This document shows positions 7,964 through 14,128 of a DNA stretch of 15,948 nucleotides, piece by piece. The DNA is taken from contig CAZLLU010000017.1 of NCBI GenBank assembly GCA_964560855.1, positions 1-15,948 of the forward strand. The letters run 5' to 3'. Origin of the DNA: CAJBLF01 sp964560855 (GTDB taxonomy: Bacteria > Patescibacteriota > Gracilibacteria > Absconditabacterales > Absconditicoccaceae). The notes below the pieces were generated by a model. That model worked only from the letters and a program-made list of their open reading frames with translations, was not told the DNA's origin and made no database searches. Each line of letters starts with the position of its first letter. Within the stretch, counting starts at the first letter, position 1. The translations under genes and the position numbers were made by a program.

Positions 7964-8042
7964 ATGAATAGTGAATAATTAATAGTGAATAATGTATGAC
8001 TTGTTTTTTTTATGGAATACTATATATTCACCATAGTGAATA
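7964..8042. repeat. AT-rich direct and inverted repeats after the prepilin gene
   Basis: AATAGTGAATAAT occurs at 7967-7979 and again at 7981-7993. TATTCAC (8025-8031) and GTGAATA (8036-8042) form a hairpin around CATA, using the same GTGAATA word. A further inverted pair, GGAAAA and TTTTCC, flanks ACGTACAGTCG at 8043-8066. The words ATGAATA and GTGAATAATG resemble the ends of the dispersed repeats at 590-731 and 10420-10542, so this may be a decayed relative. Confidence 0.45.
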
Positions 8043-8093
8043 GGAAAAAACGTACAGTCGTTTTCCATATTTAGTTATTGTTATTCACTGATT

Positions 8094-8990
8094 TTGGAAA
8101 AATCCTACGACCACCCTATAGCAAATACCTTGGAGGATAACGAGCATCTCGTTTTCTACAAGATCATGGAATATGACGTTCCTCGTCATTACAGCTATTT
8201 TCTTTTTGAAAAAAAATGACGGAAGAAACAAGAAGATATTCTGAGAGGCCAAAAATTTCCGCCGGATGAAGAAAAGTACAGCCGAGACAAAAAAAACGAG
8301 TATATGGACGATTTTTTGACATACATACAGAAATATGCGTGGCTATATAGATCCATCCCATTCATTCAATCTATCTATCTCTGCAATTCCATTACCTTCA
8401 ACGCAATACACAAGGATTCTGATATAGATATCTTTATCGTAACCAAAAAATGAGCTCTGCGACGCGCTAGGTTACGAAGTGTTATCATGTTTTTCCTGTT
8501 TGGACTCAAAAGGGGAGTGGTACGAGGTAAAAAGAAAAAATTCTGTCTCAGCTTCTATGTAACCAACACGCACCAGAATCTCTACAATATTATGCTTCCA
8601 CAAAATGATATCTATTTCATCTATTGGTTAGCGCACCTAGTGCCTTTGTATCAGGAGACTCAAGAAAACATCTACAAGCACAATAAATGGCTAGAAAGTG
8701 CATTACCGAACTTTCCAGGCAGACATTGTATCAATATCGGTATCAATCCAGGGGAGGGAAAAAATATTTTCAAGAAAATCACTGAATTTCTCTGCGGAGG
8801 GATCTTTGGAAAGGGGTTGGAATACCTTATTCAGCTTGTCCGATTACCAATAGTTATCTACAAAACTAAACAGCTATGAGAGAGATGACGAGGGATAGTT
8901 GTCAACAAAAACATGCTCAAATTCCATATGGATATCAGGAAAAAGATCCATTTGCTCTATATGATGTACAAGAAAAAAATAGCAAGATAA
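8094..8990 (+). CDS. Nucleotidyltransferase-fold protein
   Basis: A 298-residue protein read through four TGA glycine codons (KKGRKK, KKGALR and two in QLGERGRG). Residues 97-114 show the signature of the DNA polymerase beta-like nucleotidyltransferase fold: LCNSITFNAIHKDSDIDIFIV. The family's G-S motif is here NS, and D108, D110 and D112 fit the metal-binding D-x-D. Upstream is the WLYRSIPFIQ helix; downstream is RRARLRSVIMFFLFGL and a FCLSFYVTN strand, then INIGINPG and a basic C-terminus. The order resembles a nucleotidyltransferase family seen in other CPR genomes; the substrate is unknown. The start is uncertain: TTG at 8094 keeps the N-terminal helix; the first ATG is at 8166. It ends with a strong terminator. 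Confidence 0.65.
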
Positions 8991-9008
8991 CTATAACAAG
9001 AAATAAGT

Positions 9009-9041
9009 AATATACTAGTCGAGCACTAGTATATTTTTTTA
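9009..9041 (+). terminator. Rho-independent terminator after the nucleotidyltransferase gene
   Basis: AATATACTAGT (9009-9019) pairs perfectly with ACTAGTATATT (9025-9035) around CGAGC, followed by a run of T to 9040. It lies 19 bases beyond the stop codon and closes the unit begun upstream. Confidence 0.85.
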
Positions 9042-9168
9042 TTATAGCACACAAAAAACGTATGTATTTTCTTATGATAACCATACATTAGCAGCAAGAT
9101 TTTTGATAAAAAATCAACTGATAACTATTGTATATCATAATAGCCATAAATGGATTTGTTTTTTATGG

Positions 9169-9199
9169 TTGTATTGATACATCCATCTTTGATATAACT
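9169..9199 (+). promoter_or_regulatory. Weak possible ftsA promoter
   Basis: TATAAC (9194-9199) lies 30 bases before the ftsA start, with TTGTAT (9169-9174) 19 bases upstream or TTGATA 14 bases upstream. Neither spacing is ideal, but a promoter is expected here because a strong terminator precedes. The rest of 9042-9228 is AT-rich without visible structure. Confidence 0.3.
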
Positions 9200-9228
9200 T
9201 TTTTTATCTCATTAACACATATACGGGT

Positions 9229-10410
9229 ATGAAAGACATCAAGGCAGTTTTCGATATCGGAAATGATGTCATTAAATGAGTGGTCTTCGGAAATGACGAC
9301 GGTAAAGAAATTATCCTCGCCAAACAAATGGAACCAACTCAGGGAATGCGCAAAGGGAAAATCCTCGATTCGGAAAATTTCATAAACACCATAAACAAAA
9401 TTACGGAATCTTTCATCAAGAAACTTGGCGGAGACTTCATAGAAGAAGTATTTGTAGGAATCTCACATCCTGAGATGATCGTGAATAGAATCGTAGAACA
9501 AAAAAGGATCATGACCGAAGAAATAGGTCCTGAGGATGTTGATCATCTTTCCAGAGTCATCGCAGAAATCTCCCAAAAAAGCAATTTCGAGACCATCAAA
9601 ATCGTACCTGTACATTTCTTAATCGATGAGAATAAAAGAGAAAAAGATCCTATCGGCATGAAAGGAAAAAAACTCGAGCTCATAGCAGATGTCTTTATGA
9701 TACCAAAGAATATCTACAACGGAGTCATCGACGCATTCGAAAAAGTAGGATTGAACATCGTCGATATCGTGCCAAACATCATCGCAGCAAGCGAAGTCGC
9801 ACTTGATTATGACCACAAAGACCTAGGAACTATATTGGTAGACATCGGCAAGAATCAGACAAGCTATGTCATCTATGAAGATGGATATCCTCTAGGATAC
9901 GGAACACTTCCTATGGGAAGCGAAGATGTTACCAAAGACATCTCTATCGGTATGCAAGTCGACATCAAGGAAGCAGAAGAAATCAAGAGGACACATGGAT
10001 CCGCTATCGTCAACAAGGAAAGAGTGGCTAGTGAAAGTCCTATCGATAGTTTATTCCTCGCAGACGTCATCAATGCAAGATACGAAGAGATCTTCATGAA
10101 AATAAATAATCATCTTCAAGCATTGGAAAGAGATGGTAGATTGGCCGGAGGTGTGTTGCTCATCTGAGGAGGAGCGAGGATGCCAGATCTCGATCTTCTC
10201 TCCAAAGAGGTATTCAAATTAGCTACCTTCTATGGAAAAGATAATATCTTGAATCTGGGTGATATCTCATCCAACATCCAATTCATCAACGTATTGTGAA
10301 CGTATGTACGATCCAATAAATACACTGAAGGAAGAAAAGGAATTGGCATCAAGATAGATTTCAAAGGCGTTGCAGGAAAGATATGATCCTTCTTCAAAGA
10401 TCTCTTCTAG
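9229..10410 (+). CDS. ftsA: Cell division protein FtsA
   Basis: Actin-like ATPase that tethers the FtsZ ring to the cytoplasmic membrane. The 393-residue protein uses TGA glycine in four places (IKGVVF, LIGGGA, VLGTYV, KIGSFF). Visible parts are the phosphate-1 loop AVFDIGNDVIKG (D9), the phosphate-2 loop ILVDIGKNQTSYVIYEDG, PMGSEDVTKDIS, and the adenosine motif GGVLLIGGGARMP. The C-terminus GKIGSFFKDLF looks like the amphipathic membrane-targeting helix. In the first loop the usual GTS/T is replaced by GND, so ATP handling may differ slightly. ATG at 9229 is the only in-frame start placing the first loop near the N-terminus. ftsZ follows after 139 bases that are filled by a dispersed repeat. 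Confidence 0.92.
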
Positions 10411-10419
10411 ACGAACGAA

Positions 10420-10542
10420 AAATGAATAACTAATAACGAAAAATAATGGACGTACATATTTACGAACTATCGTATATTACAATAGTCCATACTAAAATAA
10501 ATTCCGACATTATTCATTATTAATTTTTAATTATTAATTCAT
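10420..10542. repeat. MITE-like dispersed repeat, copy B (between ftsA and ftsZ)
   Basis: The clearest copy. The left end (10420-10449, AATGAATAACTAATAACG and on) and the right end (10508-10542, ATTATTCATTATTAAT and on) are imperfect inverted repeats, both with ATGAAT at the outer edge. The core at 10468-10494 is the reverse complement of 651-677 with two differences. The segment 10485-10519 (AGTCCATAC...ATTCCGACATTATTCA) recurs at 12501-12533. It contains no ORF. Its last ATG (10541) is followed at once by TAA, 9 bases before the ftsZ start. Confidence 0.65.
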
Positions 10543-10549
10543 GTAAAAA

Positions 10550-11719
10550 ATGGTACTTCATGAAATCAATCCAGAATTTATTCCAGGAGCAAAGATCAAA
10601 GTATTAGGAGTAGGTGGTTGTGGAAACAAGGCCCTCAATAGAATGGTCACTGAAGGGTTGGAAGGCGTAGGATTCGTCGCTATCAATACTGATGCTCAGG
10701 ATCTTGCCACTAACTTAGCAGAAAAAAAAGTAAATATAGGACTCAACCTTACCAAAGGACTTGGTGCTTGAGCTAACCCTGAAATAGGAAGAAAAGCTGC
10801 TGAAGAAAGCGAAGCAGAAATTAAAGCTATGCTTCAGGATACTGATATGGTATTCATTACTTGCGGTATGGGAGGATGAACAGGAACTTGAGCTGCTCCA
10901 GTCATTGCAAATATTGCAAAAGGCATGGGTATCCTCACTGTAGGTATCATCACTAAGCCATTCAGTTTCGAAGGAAATAGAAGAACTAACAATGCTGAAG
11001 AAGGACTCAAGAAAATCAAGGAAGCGGTCGATACATTGATCGTTATTCCTAATGACAAGATCTTCACCGTCATCGACAAGAAAACAACATTCAAACAAGC
11101 GTTTACTATGATAGACAAAATCTTGTACCTCGGTGTACAAGGCATCTCTGACCTTATCGTCAAGCCAGGAGACATCAATATCGATTTCGCAGATGTGAAA
11201 GCGGTAATGACAGATTCCGGAAATGCATTGCTCGGTATCGGATACGGAGCTGGCGAAAAGAGGGCAGTGGAAGCAGCAAGGAAAGCTATCGAGAATCCAT
11301 TGTTGGAAGAAAACTTGGATGGAGCAAAAAGCATCATCTTCGCAGTATCAGGCGGACACGATCTGACACCTGCAGAAGTGAGAGAAGCAGCGGCGGTTGT
11401 CGAAGAAATCATTGATCCGGACGTCAATTTCTTCCGGTGAATGACTTTGGATGATAATATGGATGATGAAGTGAAAGTTACGATCATCGCTACTGGATTC
11501 GAAGAACAGAGCAAAGAAAAAATATTGAAACAACCTCAGAGAGATATCCTCGGAAGACCTGTAGGAATCTCTACTAGAAGAGAATCTGAAAGCTTTATCA
11601 CCAGAGGAATCAAGAAGGATGCCGTTCAAGAACCAGCAAAAGCCGAGGTCGAAGAATCAGCAGAAGACTATGAAACTCCTGCTTTCATAAGAAGATCACT
11701 CAACAAGAAAACTGACTAA
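10550..11719 (+). CDS. ftsZ: Cell division protein FtsZ
   Basis: Tubulin-like GTPase that forms the division ring. The 389-residue protein contains four TGA codons that must be glycine: GLGAGANPEIG, two in the nucleotide-binding signature MGGGTGTGAAP, and FFRGMTLDD. Also visible are IKVLGVGGCGNKALNRM (GTP loop 1), INTDAQDL, ITKPFSFEGNRR, the T7-like SDLIVKPGDINIDFADV with the catalytic aspartate, and VTIIATGF. After a charged linker, TPAFIRRSL matches the conserved C-terminal peptide (D-I-P-A-F-L-R-R) that binds FtsA, encoded next door. ATG at 10550 is chosen because the frame just upstream holds no earlier start and family N-termini are short; there is no Shine-Dalgarno, only TAAAAA. Length is typical. 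Confidence 0.97.
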
Positions 11720-11723
11720 ATAA

Positions 11724-11766
11724 AGATAGGATAGATAGAATAGATAACGCAGAATCTAACCTATCT
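11724..11766. repeat. Hairpin downstream of ftsZ
   Basis: AGATAGGATAGAT (11724-11736) pairs with ATCTAACCTATCT (11754-11766) with one mismatch, 4 bases beyond the ftsZ stop. The left arm lies in a run of GATA-type repeats (GATAGATAGAATAGATA). No T-tract follows, so termination is not certain; it may stabilise the mRNA end. Confidence 0.45.
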
Positions 11767-11839
11767 ACGTCAATCTGATCCTTCTAGATCGATCTTATAA
11801 AAAATGTCAAGTCAAATATCTACTCAAAACAGGTGAGAT

Positions 11840-11867
11840 TTGCACAGAAAGTGATCCGGAATATAAT
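11840..11867 (+). promoter_or_regulatory. Promoter for atpC
   Basis: TTGCAC (11840-11845), 16 bases, then a perfect TATAAT (11862-11867). Transcription would begin near 11874, leaving a leader of about 25 bases before ATG 11899. Its position rules out the more upstream in-frame start at 11833. Confidence 0.7.
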
Positions 11868-11898
11868 TATTGTAGATTTATACTCTAAACAGAATCGT

Positions 11899-12327
11899 AT
11901 GAAGTTGAAAATCTCAACACCAGCGAAAATCATCTTTCAGGGAGAAATAGAGAAAATATCAATCCCTACAGAAACAGGTAATCTCAAAGTCATGGAAGGG
12001 CATCCGCCTATGGTGACTTCAGTGAAACCTGGCATCATGAAAGTCCGACCTATGGAGAATCATATCAAAGTAGGAAACGAAATGTTTATCAGCACTTCAA
12101 AAGGAATGGTATTTATCGATGGAAAGATAGTTCGCATCGTAAGCGCTGAAGCAACATTAGCTCCTGAAGAATCAGAGAGCATATTGCTTCAGAACAAGAA
12201 AACGCTTGAAGACAAAATCAAGAGACTCAAGACGGAAGGCAGCATTGAAGAGATAGAAAAAGCATTGATCAAACTAGAAAAGATCAACGCGGATATTGAA
12301 CTCAAGAAAATGCTCCAGACCGCTTAA
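11899..12327 (+). CDS. atpC: F1 ATP synthase epsilon subunit
   Basis: A 142-residue protein matching the epsilon subunit of F-type ATP synthase, the rotor part that couples and regulates ATPase activity. The N-terminal beta sandwich starts MKLKISTPAKIIFQGEIEKISIPTETG, continues with the typical HPPMVTSVKPGIMKVR (family: H-a-P-l-v-t...G) and GKIVRIVSAEATLAPEE. The C-terminal helical hairpin follows (residues about 97-140, ILLQNKKTLEDKIKRLKTEGS...KINADIELKKM). The length is normal. No TGA codon is used. No other ATP synthase subunit is in the window, which is unusual because epsilon normally ends the atp operon. It has its own promoter and no terminator directly behind; an AT-rich inverted repeat follows. 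Confidence 0.85.
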   Translation: MKLKISTPAKIIFQGEIEKISIPTETGNLKVMEGHPPMVTSVKPGIMKVRPMENHIKVGNEMFISTSKGMVFIDGKIVRIVSAEATLAPEESESILLQNKKTLEDKIKRLKTEGSIEEIEKALIKLEKINADIELKKMLQTA

Positions 12328-12337
12328 ATAAAATAAC

Positions 12338-12398
12338 TAATTACTAATTACTAATGACCAATGACTAATAAAAATTCGTAATTGGTAATTTGTAATTA
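12338..12398. repeat. AT-rich inverted repeat after atpC
   Basis: Two 25-base arms (12338-12362 and 12374-12398), made of TAATTAC and GTAATTA words, are reverse complements with four mismatches and an 11-base loop. There is no T-tract typical of a terminator. The right arm overlaps the -35 element of the promoter at 12390-12419. Confidence 0.6.
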
Positions 12399-12419
12399 AA
12401 AGTTTGCCGAGTATATAAT
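12390..12419 (+). promoter_or_regulatory. Promoter of a very short transcription unit
   Basis: TTGTAA (12390-12395), 18 bases, then a perfect TATAAT (12414-12419), within TATATAAT. A strong terminator lies only 20-50 bases downstream and no start codon for a gene is between them. Confidence 0.5.
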
Positions 12420-12425
12420 AAGAGA

Positions 12426-12470
12426 TATAAAAAGGGAGAAAAAGTCCGGCCAACTCAGTCGGGTTTTTTC
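12426..12470 (+). ncRNA. Candidate small RNA of about 45 bases
   Basis: A promoter ending at 12419 is followed by a purine-rich segment (ATATAAAAAGGGAG) and then directly by a terminator hairpin at 12439-12469. No ORF of sensible length fits between. The unit would yield a short RNA whose body is a GGGAG-containing single strand plus the stem-loop. It may equally be the terminator of atpC with a chance promoter inside. No known RNA family is recognised. Confidence 0.3.
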
Positions 12471-12475
12471 TTTTG
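12439..12475 (+). terminator. Rho-independent terminator
   Basis: AAAAAGTCCGGC (12439-12450) pairs with GTCGGGTTTTTT (12458-12469), with G-T wobbles, around CAACTCA; T-rich sequence follows to 12475. It ends the candidate small RNA and any read-through from atpC. Confidence 0.75.
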
Positions 12476-12495
12476 TTGTTTTTATCGCTCATTTT

Positions 12496-12573
12496 ACTAT
12501 AGTCCATACAAAGACAATTCCGACATTATTCACTTGTCCTCAAATGAGGGCTATTCATTTTTAATTATTCATT
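12496..12573. repeat. MITE-like dispersed repeat, copy C (partial)
   Basis: ACTATAGTCCATAC (12496-12509) and ATTCCGACATTATTCA (12518-12533) match copy B between ftsA and ftsZ. The following ACTTGTCCTC...GAGGGCTATTCAT matches, in reverse complement, the GC segment of copy A (605-632). The right end TTCATTTTTAATTATTCATT stops 6 bases before the next start codon. The left arm of the element is missing, so this is a truncated or rearranged copy. Confidence 0.6.
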
Positions 12574-12578
12574 AAAGT

Positions 12579-13646
12579 ATGTATTTCGCAGTATTAGGAA
12601 AAAACATAGATATCAGCCTAGCTGAACTCAATCTCATCCAGCCTGGCAATATGAGCTATCCCAAGAAGGGGATAGTGATTTTCGATACAGAATATCCGGA
12701 GCTCTTGCCACAACTCTGATGAATCATCAAAGCCGGGAAAGCGGTCAAAGAGAAAGAGCTTCAGACCTTACTGGCAGACGTAAAAATTATCGGAATACAA
12801 AGCGAAACAAACGGCAAGCATCTCAAAAGGACCGCAGGAATCAAGAGATACAAGCTCGTCGATATCTTTCATACAGACAAAGAGATTAAGAACAAAGGCA
12901 GGGAGATTATTAACCTGGAAAACGGCCTCTACGGGATAGTAGAGCAGTACCAAGACATCGAGCTCTATGAAACCATAGATTTCAGTAAACCGGGACGCAG
13001 TATGCAAATGGGAATGATGCCTGCAAAACTAGCACATATCATGATAAATATCTGACTGACCCATGTCATGTATGACTCCCAACTCGATATAGAACATCTC
13101 ACTATCTACGATCCGTTTGTAGGATCATGAACCACTGGTATGCTCGCCAATCGCTTGGGATATGATTTTATCTGATCGGACATCAAGACAAGCTATGCAG
13201 AACAAAACGCGAAACGACGGATGACGACAGAATTCGCTACGAAAGACAAAGAATTCGATATATTCACCCACGATATCAAAAATCAACTAAAGACCCCCTT
13301 GACAAAGGGGGAGGAATCCGTCGATGCGGATGGGAAAATTGGTAAAAGCATCTTGATTGTTACCGAAGGACGGCTATGACCTATCGTCAAGAAGACGACT
13401 TCTGATCAGGATATCCAGAAATTCCAAGAACGGGTGGCTGATCTCTACAAGAGCTTCCTAGACAGAATCAAGGAATTATGAGCTATAGCAGTTTTCACGA
13501 TTCCACGGTATCTCGGCCAAGATAACGGCATAGAGCAGATATTAAACAGATACGCCAAGCAATTGGGGTTAAAAATCCAGTGAGTACCCGAACTTTACAA
13601 GAGAGAAGGACAACAAGTAGCTAGAAAAATAATGATTATAAAATAA
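12579..13646 (+). CDS. TRM11/UPF0020-like RNA methyltransferase
   Basis: A 355-residue protein restored by eight TGA glycine codons (LGGII has two in a row; VGSGTTG, FIGSDI, RLGPIV among others). The SAM-binding Rossmann part is clear: IYDPFVGSGTTGMLANRLGYDFIGSDI (D178 in DPFVGSG), preceded by FSKPGRSMQMGMMPAKLAHIMINI, the segment that precedes motif I in TRM11-type tRNA guanosine-10 N2-methyltransferases. The N-terminal 160 residues would be the RNA-binding (ferredoxin/THUMP-like) part. The motif IV, usually N/D-P-P-Y, appears as VTEGRLGP (E263), as in some UPF0020 members that carry TE-P-Y-L-G-P. Substrate and activity are inferred. Codons near 13290-13340 contain a palindromic insert. It starts with ATG 6 bases after a dispersed repeat. 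Confidence 0.75.
13294..13311. repeat. GC palindrome inside the methyltransferase gene
   Basis: CCCCCTT and AAGGGGG pair around GACA, forming a hairpin in a coding region; the protein reads KTPLTKGEESVDADG here, a polar loop between the SAM-binding core and the VTEGRLGP motif. Such C5TT/AAG5 palindromes are typical of intergenic repeats, so this looks like absorbed non-coding DNA. Confidence 0.5.
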
Positions 13647-13670
13647 ATAAAAAATATGTCAATCTTTTTG

Positions 13671-13693
13671 CCCTGCGTGAGTAGGGTTTTTTT
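13671..13693 (+). terminator. Terminator after the methyltransferase gene
   Basis: CCCT (13671-13674) pairs with AGGG (13683-13686), with one more inner wobble pair, followed by seven T. The stem is short, but the T-tract and the position 24 bases past the stop codon support it. Confidence 0.55.
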
Positions 13694-13720
13694 GTATTTC
13701 CAAGCAATTTAGACTACAAT
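13692..13720 (+). promoter_or_regulatory. Promoter for the two downstream genes
   Basis: TTGTAT (13692-13697), a spacer of 17 bases, then TACAAT (13715-13720). It starts inside the T-tract of the preceding terminator, so one unit ends where the next begins. The leader to the next ATG would be about 84 bases and contains a direct repeat. Confidence 0.5.
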
Positions 13721-13744
13721 TGAAGTAAAGAAAAAAAGCATTTT

Positions 13745-13796
13745 ATCAATTCATCATTTTAACACTTTATCATTTCATCAATTCATCATTTTAACA
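13745..13796. repeat. Direct repeat in the leader of the helical protein gene
   Basis: An exact 20-base word starting ATCAATTCATCATTTT is found at 13745-13764 and again at 13777-13796, a period of 32 bases. Related TTTATCATTTCATC and TTCACCATT pieces fill the gaps. The stretch lacks G almost completely, so the leader RNA should be unstructured. It ends 14 bases before the start codon. Confidence 0.7.
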
Positions 13797-13810
13797 ATTC
13801 ACCATTAGAT

Positions 13811-14101
13811 ATGACACAGAAGCAATACATTCTCAAAGTGCTTGATGCACTGATAGGATATCGGCCGCTCGCGAGAGGACTCAAAATTCTCGTCGAAGGG
13901 AATGTACTAGACACCAAAACCATGGACTCACTCGTGGATATTTTTGCGAAGGCGATAGATGAGATTACCGATATGACAGCCAAGGAAAAACTTCAAAAAT
14001 CCAAGGACGTTATAGAAAAAATAAAAACCATCGAATGGGAACAGCATCTTCGCGACGAAAAATCGATCGAAGAATTAGATACCATGATCAATCATATCTA
14101 A
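13811..14101 (+). CDS. Small helical protein, unknown function
   Basis: A 96-residue protein that I do not recognise. It is predicted to be soluble and mostly helical, with an N-terminal MTQKQYILKVLDALIGYRPLARGLKILVEG and a C-terminal half of charged heptad-like helices (AKEKLQKSKDVIEKIKTIE, SIEELDTMINHI). There is no signal peptide, membrane segment or cysteine, and no TGA codon. A promoter lies 90 bases upstream. The gene ends 27 bases before the long unknown gene, so both probably form one transcript and may work together. Confidence 0.65.
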   Translation: MTQKQYILKVLDALIGYRPLARGLKILVEGNVLDTKTMDSLVDIFAKAIDEITDMTAKEKLQKSKDVIEKIKTIEWEQHLRDEKSIEELDTMINHI

Positions 14102-14128
14102 TCTTTTTACTCTTTTCACTACAATATC

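Noticed and set aside
10760..10900. TGA as tryptophan (code 4) or selenocysteine.
   Set aside because: The FtsZ signature requires glycine, TGG is used for tryptophan, and TGA is far too frequent for selenocysteine.
10834..11514. 226-residue open frame on the minus strand opposite ftsZ.
   Set aside because: It is a shadow of ftsZ; the composition is serine-rich antisense and shows no family motif.
10550..11719. ftsZ, miaB and other genes look like frameshifted or stop-broken pseudogenes under the standard code.
   Set aside because: All breaks are TGA in an otherwise continuous frame and fall on conserved glycines; real stops are TAA or TAG.
11833..11898. Upstream extension of atpC by 22 residues.
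   Set aside because: A strong promoter lies inside this stretch and the family N-terminus starts at the ATG at 11899.
13745..13796. CRISPR-like direct repeats.
   Set aside because: Only two exact copies of a low-complexity, G-free word with a short spacer; no cas genes.
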